A stretch of 35,693 nt of DNA, taken from assembly GCA_900545865.1 (NCBI GenBank), contig URAN01000029.1, forward strand, positions 1 through 35,693. Direction: 5' to 3'. A program made the translations under genes and the position numbers. Of the stretch, positions 7,335 to 15,957 are shown in pieces. Origin of the DNA: an uncultured Eubacteriales bacterium (GTDB lineage Bacteria; Bacillota; Clostridia; Monoglobales; Monoglobaceae). A model generated the notes under the pieces. That model made no database searches. It saw nothing but the letters and a program-made list of their open reading frames with translations, and was not told where the DNA came from. Numbering within the stretch: the stretch's first letter is position 1; each line of letters opens with the position of its first letter.

Positions 7335-7928
7335 ATGGAGGATAAACGAGTAATCAAAACCAAGCGGAATTTAAAAAGGACGATGATAGAGATGATTTGT
7401 GATATGCCGTTTGAAAAAATAACGGTATCCGAGCTTTGCCGTCTCGGCGAAACGAGCCGTATCACATTTTATACCCATTATGATGACAAATATGACCTTG
7501 CCGAAGAAATTTTCGGCGATTATGTCAAAGAGGCGGTCACGGATTACTACCGCCTTCAGGAACGGAATAATCCGAATCGGCTTGCTCTTTTCGGATATTA
7601 TAATATGTTGGATTGCATATTGAATCTGTACAGCCGAAACAGGCGGATTTTTGCAATGATTTCATCCGAGCGCAATCCGTATCTTTATTCGGCGTTTTAT
7701 CAGCATATTTTCAGAAACGTCTATGACTATATCATACGCCACAGCGCCCAAATGCGCCCGAAATATCCGCCGCGGCAGATGGCGGCGCTAATCTGTAACG
7801 GCTTGTGGGGTGTGATAACGGAATGCTGTACGCGTGAGGGTGATTTTGAGAGCGTGCGCGGCGATATTATGTCTATGTTCAATGACATTCTTCAATCGGG
7901 CATATTCAGCATATTGGAGCGAAAATAA
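7335..7928 (+). CDS. TetR/AcrR family transcriptional regulator
   Basis: A 197-residue TetR regulator. Residues 7-55 form the DNA-binding domain, with the helix-turn-helix in KITVSELCRLGETSRITFYTHY. The C-terminal two thirds are helical and diverse, with aromatic residues typical of the DhaS-like subgroup; the ligand cannot be predicted. AAGGAGG precedes the ATG. It is divergent from degV and lies upstream of the polyamine transporter genes, from which a hairpin terminator and a new promoter separate it. Control of degV, of itself or of potA are all possible; divergence from degV is the strongest hint. Confidence 0.88.
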   Translation: MEDKRVIKTKRNLKRTMIEMICDMPFEKITVSELCRLGETSRITFYTHYDDKYDLAEEIFGDYVKEAVTDYYRLQERNNPNRLALFGYYNMLDCILNLYSRNRRIFAMISSERNPYLYSAFYQHIFRNVYDYIIRHSAQMRPKYPPRQMAALICNGLWGVITECCTREGDFESVRGDIMSMFNDILQSGIFSILERK

Positions 7929-7943
7929 GTATTATCGGATATG

Positions 7944-7985
7944 ATATTTGACGTTCGGTTGTCAAATATGCTCATTTATTGTTTT
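7944..7985 (+). terminator. Terminator after tetR
   Basis: A 9-bp perfect stem (ATATTTGAC / GTCAAATAT, loop of 8) starts 15 bases after the tetR stop and is followed by a T-rich stretch (TTTATTGTTTTATTT). The stem is AT-rich, so it may be leaky. A second G-U-containing hairpin lies at 7998-8018 just before the next promoter. Confidence 0.5.
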
Positions 7986-8036
7986 ATTTACCTAAAGTTT
8001 GAGCCGCAGGGGTTCAAAAATCTACATTTTAAAGAC

Positions 8037-8065
8037 TTGACTTTTCGGCGAAAATAATATATTGT
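8037..8065 (+). promoter_or_regulatory. Promoter of the pot operon
   Basis: TTGACT (8037-8042) with TATTGT (8060-8065) at 17 bp, or TATATT (8058-8063) at 15 bp. It lies about 50 bases upstream of the potA start, after the tetR terminator. Confidence 0.5.
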
Positions 8066-8113
8066 AATTATTATGTATAAAAATATACCAAAATATGATT
8101 GGGGGTATCTCTA

Positions 8114-9154
8114 TTGGAGAATATTGTCAGCCTGAATGATGTTGAAGTAACCTTTGACGGCGAAACAATTCTGAACAAAATCAACCTGGACATCCGCGAC
8201 AAAGAATTTGTAACGCTTCTCGGTCCGTCCGGCTGCGGAAAAACAACAACTCTGCGTATAATCGGCGGCTTTTTAAAGCCCGACAGAGGAAGCGTTATGT
8301 TTGAGGGCAAACAGATTACTAATCTGCCGCCTTATAAGCGCAACGTAAACACCGTTTTTCAAAAATACGCGCTCTTTCCGCATCTGAACGTGTTCGAAAA
8401 CATCGCGTTTGGACTTAGAGTCAAAAAGCTTTCCGAGGACGAAATTAAAAATCGTGTCGGCGAAATGCTGAATCTTGTCAACCTCAAAGGCTTTGAACAG
8501 CGCAACGTTCAAAACCTCTCGGGCGGTCAGCAACAGCGTGTCGCAATCGCGCGTGCGCTTATAAACCGACCAAAAGTTTTGTTGCTTGACGAACCTCTCG
8601 GCGCGCTTGACTTAAAGCTGCGCAAAGAGATGCAGAACGAGCTTAAACGTATGCAGCAAAGTCTTGAAATTACATTCATATATGTAACCCATGACCAGGA
8701 AGAGGCTTTGACGATGAGCGATACCGTTGTTGTAATGAAAGACGGAAACATTCAACAGGTTGGCGCGCCCGTGGACATATATAACGAACCCAAGAACGCA
8801 TTCGTTGCCGACTTTATCGGCGAGAGCAACATTCTTGACGGTATAATGCTCTGTGACCGCAGCGTCCTGATTTGCGGTCACGAATTTGAATGTGTTGACA
8901 GCGGTTTCGGCGAAAACGCACCCGTTGACGTTGTTATCCGACCCGAGGACATAACCATCACATCGGCGGAAAACCGAAAGATTAAGGGCATTGTGCGCTC
9001 GGTGACGTTTAAGGGCGTTCACTATGAAATGGTGGTTGACTCATCGGATTTCAGCTGGCTTGTTCACTCGACACGTGCCGCACAGGTGGATTCAGAGGTC
9101 GGAATATCTTTCGGACCCGATGATATTCACATTATGCACAAGATGGACTCTTAA
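8114..9154 (+). CDS. potA: Spermidine/putrescine ABC transporter ATP-binding protein PotA
   Basis: A 346-residue ABC ATPase. Walker A GPSGCGKTT, the Q-loop segment VFQKYALFPH, the signature LSGGQQQR, Walker B LLLDEP and the switch histidine in THDQEEAL are all intact. The C-terminal 110 residues are a TOBE-type regulatory domain (VVIRPEDI). The TTG at 8114 is preferred because GGGGGT lies 7 nt upstream; an in-frame TTG at 8099 sits on the ribosome site itself. The downstream genes encode the matching permeases and binding protein, so the set is a complete polyamine importer at the cytoplasmic membrane. The gap to potB is 12 bp. Confidence 0.93.
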   Translation: MENIVSLNDVEVTFDGETILNKINLDIRDKEFVTLLGPSGCGKTTTLRIIGGFLKPDRGSVMFEGKQITNLPPYKRNVNTVFQKYALFPHLNVFENIAFGLRVKKLSEDEIKNRVGEMLNLVNLKGFEQRNVQNLSGGQQQRVAIARALINRPKVLLLDEPLGALDLKLRKEMQNELKRMQQSLEITFIYVTHDQEEALTMSDTVVVMKDGNIQQVGAPVDIYNEPKNAFVADFIGESNILDGIMLCDRSVLICGHEFECVDSGFGENAPVDVVIRPEDITITSAENRKIKGIVRSVTFKGVHYEMVVDSSDFSWLVHSTRAAQVDSEVGISFGPDDIHIMHKMDS

Positions 9155-9166
9155 TCGAAAGGTCGG

Positions 9167-10006
9167 GTGATAATATTGACAGTAAAAAAAGGAATAGGAC
9201 AAAAGCTTACCGCATCCCCGTATCTTTTGTGGATGGGTGTATTCGTTATCATTCCGCTTATAATGGTCGGATTCTTTGCGTTCGTAACCGACAGCGGCGA
9301 ATTTACTCTTGAATATTTAAGAGAGGCGTGTCAGTACGGCAGCATTTTTTGGCGTTCGGTCTGGATGGCGGCTTTATCGACTTTGATATGCCTTGTGATT
9401 TCTTATCCCCTGGCGTACATACTCTCGCGAATGAATACAAAGGTGCAAAGCACAATGCTTATGATTGTGATGCTTCCGATGTGGATGAACTTTCTTTTGC
9501 GCACCTATGCATGGATGACGCTTTTGGGAAACGAAGGCGTGATAAATTCGCTTTTGGGACTGGTCGGTATCGGACCTTTAAAGATGCTTAACACCCAGGG
9601 CGCAATCGTTCTCGGTATGGTATATAACTACCTTCCGTATATGATTCTTCCGCTGTATTCGGTTATGGTTAAAATTGATGACAGCGTGTTAGAGGCGGCT
9701 CAAGACCTCGGCTGTGGCAGAGGAAGCACGATTATGCGTGTGGTTGTACCGCTAAGCCTTCCGGGGATTATGTCGGGAATAACAATGGTTTTTGTCCCGG
9801 CGATAAGTACGTTTATAATATCGCGTATGCTCGGCGGCGGTTCTAATCTGCTCATCGGCGATTTGATTGAGATGCAGTTCTTGGGCAACGCGTACAATCC
9901 GAATCTCGGCGCGGCAATCTCGCTTGTTCTTATGGTGATTGTTCTGATTATTATGGCGGTAATGCATCAGTTCGATTCCGATGATGACGACCGTGTACTT
10001 TTATAA
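9167..10006 (+). CDS. potB: Spermidine/putrescine ABC transporter permease PotB
   Basis: A 279-residue permease with six predicted membrane helices, the first at about residues 20-40. The cytoplasmic EAA-type loop EAAQDLGCGRGSTIMRVVVPLSLPG, which docks to the ATPase, marks it as a binding-protein-dependent transporter of the PotB/PotC type. The start is taken as GTG at 9167 with AAAGG upstream; a TTG nine bases later is also possible. It pairs with the PotC domain of the next gene to form the channel. Confidence 0.92.
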   Translation: MIILTVKKGIGQKLTASPYLLWMGVFVIIPLIMVGFFAFVTDSGEFTLEYLREACQYGSIFWRSVWMAALSTLICLVISYPLAYILSRMNTKVQSTMLMIVMLPMWMNFLLRTYAWMTLLGNEGVINSLLGLVGIGPLKMLNTQGAIVLGMVYNYLPYMILPLYSVMVKIDDSVLEAAQDLGCGRGSTIMRVVVPLSLPGIMSGITMVFVPAISTFIISRMLGGGSNLLIGDLIEMQFLGNAYNPNLGAAISLVLMVIVLIIMAVMHQFDSDDDDRVLL

Positions 10007-10025
10007 AAAGGGGGTAACTTTATAA

Positions 10026-12020
10026 ATGAAAAAATCATCCGATAAAAAATGCGGTACTCTGTCAAAGCTGTACCTCGCGATAGTCACTCTCTTTTTGTAC
10101 ATACCGATATTCGTAATGATTGTGTTCTCGTTTAATACAACCAAAAGCCGCTCGGTTATGTCGGGATTCACTCTTGATTGGTACGTTCGGCTTTTTCATA
10201 ACGAGCTTATCTTAAAATCTCTCGGCAATACCGTTATTATTGCCGTTTGCGCATCGGTTGCCGCAACGGTTCTCGGAACGCTTGCTGCAATCGGAATAAG
10301 CCGAATGGGAAAGCATTCAAAGGCGGCGGTAATGCAGGTGACAAATATTCCTATCGTTAATCCCGAGATTGTGACGGGCGTATCTCTTATGCTTTTGTTT
10401 GTGTTTTTTCAGGCACGAATGAATTTAGAGTTCGGCTTTGTCACGCTTATAATCGCACATATCACGTTTGGCGTACCGTATGTGGTCTTAAACGTTATGC
10501 CGAAATTCCGACAGATGCAGCCGAATATTTATGAGGCGGCACAGGACCTCGGCTGCGGACCGGTAAAGTCGTTTTTTAAAGCGGTTATGCCCGAAATTAT
10601 GCCGGGTGTTCTGTCGGGATTTATGATGTCATTCACGTTCTCTCTCGATGACTTTGTTATCAGCTATTTCACGAGCGGAGCAACGTCACAGACCTTGCCG
10701 ATTACTATATATTCGATGACACGCCGAAAGGTAAGCCCCGAAATAAATGCGCTTTCGACAATAATATTTGTGATAGTCCTCATTGTGCTTGTGGCAAAGA
10801 ATATCATCGAGCGCCGCAGAGCAAACGCCAAAAAGCTTAACGCTTATGAGGAAAAGCATTTGAGCGAGGCAAAACGCAGGGTTATAAAAAGGGTTGCCGT
10901 GTCTGCCGTTGCGGTTTGTCTTGTCATAGGTATGACAATCCTGACTCTCGGCGGTTTTGATACCGATGTTCCCGATGAACTCACGGTCGATGACCCCGAA
11001 TATTATACCGCGCTTAAAGGGCAGGACATAACGATAAACGTGTATAACTGGGGTGAATATGTTCCGACCGGTGAGGACGGAACAATCGATATTAATTCCG
11101 AATTTACCAAGCTTACCGGCATAAAGATAAACTACAGCACTTATGCCACAAACGAAGAATTATATGCAAAGCTCAGGGCGGGCGCGGCGAGCTATGACGT
11201 AATAATTCCGTCCGATTACATGATTTCGCGTATGATTAAAGAAGATATGTTACAGCCGCTCGACTTTGATAATATCCCAAACTATAAATACATAATGGAT
11301 AAATTTAAGTCGCCCGAATATGACAGTGACGCAAAATATTCGATTCCTTATACATGGGGAACGGTCGGAATCGTCTATAACAGCGAGCTTACCGACCTGT
11401 CCGAGGACGAAATAGACTGGGATGTTTTCTGGAACAGCGATTATGCCGATAATGTATTGATGTTTGATAATCCGCGTGACGCGTTCGCGATTGCTCAATC
11501 CCTTTTGGGACAGTCGATGAATACCGAGGATAAAAAGGAACTTCGTGCGGCGGCGGATAAGCTCAAAGAGCAAAAGAAGAACGTTCAGGCATATGTAATG
11601 GACGAAATTTTTGATAAAATGGGCGCGGGTGAGGCGGCTTTTGCACCGTACTATGCCGGTGACGCCATCACGATGATGGAGGATAACGAAAGCCTCGGCT
11701 TTGTCCTTCCGAAAAACGGAACAAATCTGTTTATCGATGCGATGTGTATTCCCAAATGCGCAAAGCAAAAACAGGCGGCGGAGATGTACATAAACTTTAT
11801 GTGCGAACCCGAGACCGCCCTTGCCGTTGCCGAATATCTCGGATATTCAACGCCGAACAGCGGTACATATGAGCTTTTGGACGATGAAATCAAAGAGGAC
11901 GGCATATCTTATCCCGATGATGAATTTTTGAACGAACGCTGTGAAACGTTCCGCAATCTGTCCGATGAGGCAAACCGATATATGCAGGATTTATGGACGG
12001 AAATAAAATCATCGAATTAA
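10026..12020 (+). CDS. potCD: Fused polyamine permease PotC and substrate-binding protein PotD
   Basis: A 664-residue fusion. Residues 1-270 are PotC, with six membrane helices and the EAA loop EAAQDLGCGPVKSFFKAVMPEIMPG. A basic, hydrophilic linker (about 270-289) leads to a seventh helix (290-309, VAVSAVAVCLVIGMTILTL). Residues 332-664 are PotD: the start INVYNWGEYV, the segment YDVIIPSDYMISRM and the substrate cleft region YTWGTVGIVYN match spermidine/putrescine binding proteins. The extra helix would place PotD outside the cell, tethered to its own permease instead of by a lipid anchor. GGGGGT precedes the ATG. There is no separate potD in the window, and a strong terminator follows. Such fusions occur in some Firmicutes transporters (family knowledge). 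Confidence 0.93.
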   Translation: MKKSSDKKCGTLSKLYLAIVTLFLYIPIFVMIVFSFNTTKSRSVMSGFTLDWYVRLFHNELILKSLGNTVIIAVCASVAATVLGTLAAIGISRMGKHSKAAVMQVTNIPIVNPEIVTGVSLMLLFVFFQARMNLEFGFVTLIIAHITFGVPYVVLNVMPKFRQMQPNIYEAAQDLGCGPVKSFFKAVMPEIMPGVLSGFMMSFTFSLDDFVISYFTSGATSQTLPITIYSMTRRKVSPEINALSTIIFVIVLIVLVAKNIIERRRANAKKLNAYEEKHLSEAKRRVIKRVAVSAVAVCLVIGMTILTLGGFDTDVPDELTVDDPEYYTALKGQDITINVYNWGEYVPTGEDGTIDINSEFTKLTGIKINYSTYATNEELYAKLRAGAASYDVIIPSDYMISRMIKEDMLQPLDFDNIPNYKYIMDKFKSPEYDSDAKYSIPYTWGTVGIVYNSELTDLSEDEIDWDVFWNSDYADNVLMFDNPRDAFAIAQSLLGQSMNTEDKKELRAAADKLKEQKKNVQAYVMDEIFDKMGAGEAAFAPYYAGDAITMMEDNESLGFVLPKNGTNLFIDAMCIPKCAKQKQAAEMYINFMCEPETALAVAEYLGYSTPNSGTYELLDDEIKEDGISYPDDEFLNERCETFRNLSDEANRYMQDLWTEIKSSN

Positions 12021-12063
12021 ACTTGACGAGAGACAATCTCAAAATTAACACAGCAATTTTATG

Positions 12064-12104
12064 CAATCCGCAAAGGTTCGTCCTTTGCGGATTGTTCCGT
12101 ATTT
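12064..12104 (+). terminator. Terminator of the pot operon
   Basis: A 13-bp perfect stem (CAATCCGCAAAGG, loop TTCGT) followed by TTCCGTATTTT, 43 bases after the potCD stop. Confidence 0.85.
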
Positions 12105-12222
12105 TGGCGAATTATGTTGAAATCGGGGCGCGAAATTCGGCGAAATAAATTATTGTTAAAATTCAAATGATTATCACAATAAAATTTGGCACATTCTTTA
12201 TAAAAAATTTACAAACTAAGCC

Positions 12223-12251
12223 TTGCATTTCGGACGATGATGTTATATAAT
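12223..12251 (+). promoter_or_regulatory. Promoter of the stalk-domain protein gene
   Basis: TTGCAT (12223-12228), a 17-bp spacer and a perfect TATAAT (12246-12251), ending 32 bases before the GTG start. Confidence 0.75.
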
Positions 12252-12283
12252 AGAGATAGACTAAAACCGAGAGGATGATTATC

Positions 12284-13171
12284 GTGAAAAATATAAAGAA
12301 AATTGTTAAACCGATTGCGGGAATACTTACGTCATGTGTTTTGGCTGTGACCTTGCCGTACACAGCTTTTGCAACGGGCGATGCAAATGTCGTTATCGGG
12401 CAAAAGCTTGAATTCGGTGATGTTCAGCCTATGATTTATCAAGAGCGTACAATGATACCTCTGCGTGATATTTCAAAGGCTTTGGATGCAACAGTGTATT
12501 GGTTCAACGAATCAAAAAGCGTTCAGATAGTTAAATATGATACTCTGTTATCGCTTCAGATAGGAAACAGTATTATGAGCAAATACAAAATCGTGAACGG
12601 CGAGCCGTCCGAGACACCCGAGCATATCAAACTTGAGGTTCCGCCCATTATCAGCAATGACAGAACGTATATACCTTTGCGCGCCGTGTCAGAGGCGTTT
12701 GACGCAAGCATAACGTGGGATAACCCCAACCGTTCGGCAATTATAATTCCGACAAAAGTTACCGAAAATAACTGTACTGTCAAAGAAATGACCGAGGCAC
12801 CCGAGGGTACTCTCTGTTCGGTTTACGGCGTAATATGCTATGATAACGAAAGCGGCACGTACTTTTTGCGCTCTTTGACAAAGAATGATACGGGTTCGTA
12901 TTCACAGATTACGTTTATCACACCGAGAAAGACATCTATGTCCGAAAATACCGATTACAACGATTATGTAAGCGCATACTGGGGCGAACAATTCAATGTT
13001 CAAAACCCGTCGGGTATGGTTGTTAAGTTCAGCGGCGTCAACGTTGCGTATGACGGCTCGATGTGTGCGGTCTTGAACAAGACAACGACAAGCGTTAAAC
13101 AGCTCGGCTTTTATGACGATTATATGAAATCGCTCGGGCTTGACTTTGACCCGTACAATTCAAATATGTAA
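12284..13171 (+). CDS. Secreted protein with copper amine oxidase N-terminal-like (stalk) domain
   Basis: A 295-residue exported protein. Residues 1-27 form a signal peptide (basic start, hydrophobic core, TAFA cleavage region). Residues 30-165 contain two copies of the stalk-type motif: ERTMIPLRDISKALDATVYW and DRTYIPLRAVSEAFDASITW, each followed by a short strand with hydrophobic residues. Despite the domain name there is no amine oxidase; the module is common in cell-surface proteins of Clostridia and is thought to mediate wall or protein contacts. The C-terminal 130 residues are a beta-rich region I do not recognise. The GTG start has AGAGG at a good distance. Monocistronic, with its own consensus promoter and terminator; role unknown. 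Confidence 0.85.
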   Translation: MKNIKKIVKPIAGILTSCVLAVTLPYTAFATGDANVVIGQKLEFGDVQPMIYQERTMIPLRDISKALDATVYWFNESKSVQIVKYDTLLSLQIGNSIMSKYKIVNGEPSETPEHIKLEVPPIISNDRTYIPLRAVSEAFDASITWDNPNRSAIIIPTKVTENNCTVKEMTEAPEGTLCSVYGVICYDNESGTYFLRSLTKNDTGSYSQITFITPRKTSMSENTDYNDYVSAYWGEQFNVQNPSGMVVKFSGVNVAYDGSMCAVLNKTTTSVKQLGFYDDYMKSLGLDFDPYNSNM

Positions 13172-13197
13172 ATTTTGAACAAAAGCGTATAAAACGG

Positions 13198-13245
13198 ACG
13201 CAGCATACCGATTTTAAAATTCGGTATGCTGCGTTTCTTTTTTTC
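13198..13245 (+). terminator. Terminator of the stalk-domain gene, overlapping the 3' end of the convergent araC
   Basis: A 14-bp perfect stem (ACGCAGCATACCGA, 9-nt loop) followed by TTCTTTTTTT on the plus strand. The right arm and the T-run encode the last residues of the convergent regulator, whose stop codon lies at 13214-13216. Confidence 0.88.
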
Positions 13246-14122
13246 TGTATTGTGACGGGGTGACATTATATTTTTTATAAAATCGGCGGTTGAAATAGTT
13301 GACGCTTTGATAACCACAGTCAAAGGCTATTTCTATAATGCTTTTGCTTGTTGTTTTAAGCAGGTTCTCGGCGGCTTTTAACCTTAAATTATTCAAATAT
13401 TCATGAAACGGCATCTTATATTGCGCATTTAAGAGCTTTCCGAGATATTTCTCATTTATAAAATAAAGCTTTGAAAGCTGTTTCAGCGTGATGTTTTTTG
13501 TGTAATTGTAATTCACATAATCCAGAATCTCCCACAGTTTTGACGAGGTATATGAGGGCTTTACATAATCGGGGGCAGAGGTGATTTTTTCGTAAAGCAG
13601 CCGTATATAACTTTCGAGAATTTCCGCAATTTTAACATATTTTGACGCATCGGTTGTGTTTTCGCAATATCTCAGCTCATCGGTGAGCTTTTCCTCATCA
13701 ACCCCGGTGAGCCTTGCCGCTTTTTTGATTCTGAAAAGGCTTTCGCTGCGGTCAATGACCATATTTCCTATATATAAAATGCAGATTACATCGCCGAAAA
13801 CTTCAATGGGTCGCACATATTCGTAAAGACCGAACGGACAATGCCCGAAAAACGGCTTTTTTTCGTATGCCGCTTTGTGATTTGAGTGCATTTTACAACA
13901 AATGCACAGATTAAACCCCTCGGGGGTGCTTTTGGCAATATCACAAAAATGCTTAAAGTGCATCTTGTATTTGTTCGAAACATCGAGTTCTTTTATATAA
14001 AACCCGTGATATATCCCCTGAATGTGTATCTGAATGCGAGAGTCAGCGCAAATTATATCCAAAATGTCTTGCAGGGGTACATACTTGCCCGATTTGCTTT
14101 CTTCGGCAATATTATTTGACAT
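13214..14122 (-). CDS. AraC-family regulator with PocR sensory domain
   Basis: A 302-residue regulator. Residues 17-175 form a PocR-type domain with a cysteine cluster (Cys60, Cys73, Cys75, Cys76 and Cys95) and the segments GFNLCICCKMHS and FFGHCPFGLYEY, typical of this ligand or redox/metal-sensing fold. Residues 205-298 are a double helix-turn-helix AraC domain (ITLKQLSKLYFINEKYLGKLL and SIIEIAFDCGYQSVNYFNRRF, ending TPSQYRKK). The ligand is not predictable. It is divergent from an FAD-dependent oxidoreductase, the likely target, and has a consensus promoter overlapped by direct repeats, suggesting autoregulation. Its 3' end runs into the neighbour's terminator. Confidence 0.9.
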   Translation of the reverse strand: MSNNIAEESKSGKYVPLQDILDIICADSRIQIHIQGIYHGFYIKELDVSNKYKMHFKHFCDIAKSTPEGFNLCICCKMHSNHKAAYEKKPFFGHCPFGLYEYVRPIEVFGDVICILYIGNMVIDRSESLFRIKKAARLTGVDEEKLTDELRYCENTTDASKYVKIAEILESYIRLLYEKITSAPDYVKPSYTSSKLWEILDYVNYNYTKNITLKQLSKLYFINEKYLGKLLNAQYKMPFHEYLNNLRLKAAENLLKTTSKSIIEIAFDCGYQSVNYFNRRFYKKYNVTPSQYRKKETQHTEF

Positions 14123-14152
14123 ATAATCACACTTTCGTTATTTATTAGGTGT

Positions 14153-14181
14153 ATTATAGCACATTTGTTTCGTTTGTTCAA
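14153..14181 (-). promoter_or_regulatory. Promoter of the PocR-AraC regulator gene
   Basis: Read leftward, TTGAAC (14176-14181), a 17-bp spacer and a perfect TATAAT (14153-14158), about 30 bases before the ATG. Confidence 0.78.
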
Positions 14182-14203
14182 GGTTTTATTTCGTTTTTTC
14201 AAG
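14164..14203. promoter_or_regulatory. 21-bp-phased direct repeat, candidate AraC-type operator
   Basis: TTTGTTTCGTTTGTTCAAG (14164-14182) and TTTATTTCGTTTTTTCAAG (14185-14203) match at 17 of 19 positions with an offset of 21 bp, two turns of the helix. The first copy covers the spacer and -35 box of the araC promoter. Two tandem half-sites on one face of the DNA are the usual arrangement for AraC-family dimers. Confidence 0.5.
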
Positions 14204-14215
14204 AAATTCATAAAT

Positions 14216-14235
14216 AATGTATGATATTATACATT
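14216..14235. repeat. AT-rich palindrome in the araC-oxidoreductase gap
   Basis: AATGTAT and ATACATT flank a 6-bp centre. It could be an operator of a dimeric regulator or chance in AT-rich DNA. Confidence 0.35.
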
Positions 14236-14243
14236 CAGACGGG

Positions 14244-14286
14244 ATAAGGCGGAAAATAAATATGTCGAATTTAAAGACCGCCTTAT
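14244..14286. repeat. Inverted repeat upstream of the FAD oxidoreductase
   Basis: ATAAGGCGG (14244-14252) and CCGCCTTAT (14278-14286) are perfect 9-bp arms separated by 25 bases. No good plus-strand promoter is evident between here and the oxidoreductase start at 14442, so I cannot say whether this is a leader hairpin or an operator. Confidence 0.4.
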
Positions 14287-14441
14287 TCTGTAAAATGTCT
14301 ATAGATGTTAAGATATGCAATGTTTTAAGCAATATTTTGAATGTAATTTTGTCAAATTAGTGATATGATACAAGCATAAACCAAAAACCGAAAATATTTA
14401 TAGACGTAAAAATAATTTTTAAAATTAAAGGCGGTATAAGT

Positions 14442-15701
14442 ATGGAAAAAAGTTTTGATTTAATAGTATCGGGCGGCGGATTCTCGGGAGTTGCGGCGGC
14501 ATTGGCGGCGGCACGGCGCGGGCTTTCGGTTATGATATTTGATAAAAGCAACTGTTTCGGCGGCGCAGCGGTGAATTGTTTGGTCAATCCGTTTATGCCG
14601 TATTGGACGACTTCGCCCGATACGGGTGAAAAAATGTATTTGAGCCGGGGAATCTTTTCGGAGATACATAGTCTGCTTAAAGAATATGGTGCGCTCAGAG
14701 GCGAGAGCTGTTTTAATGAGGAATATTTAAAACTCATTTTGAACCGAATGCTGATAAAAGACGGCGTATCGATTTTGTTTAATACAAATCTGGTTGATGC
14801 GGATGTGTCCGGCGGCAACATAAAAAGCATAACTGTTGTCAATAAATCGGGAACACAAAAGTATTATGCCGATTATTTTATAGATGCAACGGGTGACGGT
14901 GATTTGGCGGTGCTTTGCGGCTGTCCTTATCATATCGGTAGAGCCGAGGACGGCTTGTGTCAGCCGATGACGCTGTGCTTTAGGGTTTGTAACGTTGATA
15001 CCGATGAGTTTTTTAAAAACATCGGCGAAATGAACAGGTTATATGATGAGTTTAAAGAGAGCGGAAAGATAAAAAATCCGCGTGAGGATATTTTGGCGTT
15101 CGTTGTGCCCATTGACGGAATAATTCATTTTAACACAACGCGAATAGTCAAAAAATGTCCGACAAACGCCGAGGATATTACAATGGCAGAGATAGAGGCG
15201 AGGGAACAGGCTTTTGAGCTTTTTGAGTTTTTAAAAGAAAACTTTGATGTGTTCAAAAACGCACAGATGCTTATGACCGCATCGGAGATTGGTGTAAGAG
15301 AGAGCCGTATGATAGAGGGCGATTACATATTGACACAAGAGGATTTGGTAAGCTGTCGCAAGTTTGACGACTCAATTGCGGTTGGAAACTATGACATAGA
15401 CATCCACAACCCCGAGGGCAGCGGAACAAGTCACTATTTCTTTAAGCCCGGTGAGTATTATACGATCCCGTATCGGTGTTTGACCCCGAAAAATACAGAG
15501 AATTTATTGGTTGCCGGGCGGTGCATATCGTCAACGCACGAGGCACAGGCATCGTACAGAATTATGCCGATATGCTGTACTTTGGGACAGGCGGCGGGAA
15601 CAGCCGCGGCCGTTGCAAAAGAGAGTATGTGCTCGGTAAGAGATATAGATGTATCAAAAGTGCAAAATATATTGAAAGAAAACGGTGCGAAATATAACTA
15701 A
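14442..15701 (+). CDS. FAD-dependent oxidoreductase (FAD_oxidored family)
   Basis: A 419-residue flavoprotein. The N-terminal dinucleotide-binding fold has the motif SGGGFSGVAAALAAARRG followed by an acidic strand end (MIFDKS), then FGGAAVNC, which contacts FAD in the family. The segment FIDATGDGDLAVLCG and the C-terminal ENLLVAGRCISSTHEAQASYRIMP are diagnostic of this group. There is no signal peptide, so it is cytoplasmic. Known relatives include putative oxidoreductases next to sugar-degradation genes in Firmicutes, but their substrates are mostly unknown. AAGGCGG precedes the ATG. Probably controlled by the divergent PocR-AraC regulator. No clear terminator separates it from the surface-protein promoters. 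Confidence 0.87.
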   Translation: MEKSFDLIVSGGGFSGVAAALAAARRGLSVMIFDKSNCFGGAAVNCLVNPFMPYWTTSPDTGEKMYLSRGIFSEIHSLLKEYGALRGESCFNEEYLKLILNRMLIKDGVSILFNTNLVDADVSGGNIKSITVVNKSGTQKYYADYFIDATGDGDLAVLCGCPYHIGRAEDGLCQPMTLCFRVCNVDTDEFFKNIGEMNRLYDEFKESGKIKNPREDILAFVVPIDGIIHFNTTRIVKKCPTNAEDITMAEIEAREQAFELFEFLKENFDVFKNAQMLMTASEIGVRESRMIEGDYILTQEDLVSCRKFDDSIAVGNYDIDIHNPEGSGTSHYFFKPGEYYTIPYRCLTPKNTENLLVAGRCISSTHEAQASYRIMPICCTLGQAAGTAAAVAKESMCSVRDIDVSKVQNILKENGAKYN

Positions 15702-15735
15702 GCCGAAATTTACAAAATTACAACCGATTTATACA

Positions 15736-15764
15736 TTTACATTCAAGAGTATAGCGCTTATAAT
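15736..15764 (+). promoter_or_regulatory. First tandem promoter upstream of the surface-protein operon
   Basis: TTTACA (15736-15741), a 17-bp spacer and a perfect TATAAT (15759-15764). Transcription from here would give a leader of about 440 nt. Confidence 0.65.
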
Positions 15765-15922
15765 AATTACAAAAAAGGTGAATTGAGTTAAGTATAAGTC
15801 AAATCTTATGTGTATTTATATGTATAAATATAACAAAATGTGTAATATATTATTGGCAAAAACAGAGAAATTTACTTGTTCAAAAATTAAACCATTTATA
15901 GTCAATGTGAATGAAAATTTGG

Positions 15923-15951
15923 TTGACGATAATGTGGTAATGATATATAAT
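15923..15951 (+). promoter_or_regulatory. Second tandem promoter upstream of the surface-protein operon
   Basis: TTGACG (15923-15928), a 17-bp spacer and a perfect TATAAT (15946-15951), one base from full consensus. It lies 258 bases upstream of the first coding start. Confidence 0.75.
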
Positions 15952-15957
15952 AACTAT

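Noticed and set aside
11250..11768. A 172-codon antisense open frame opposite the PotD domain
   Set aside because: The sense strand encodes a clear PotD domain with intact motifs; the antisense frame has no recognisable features.
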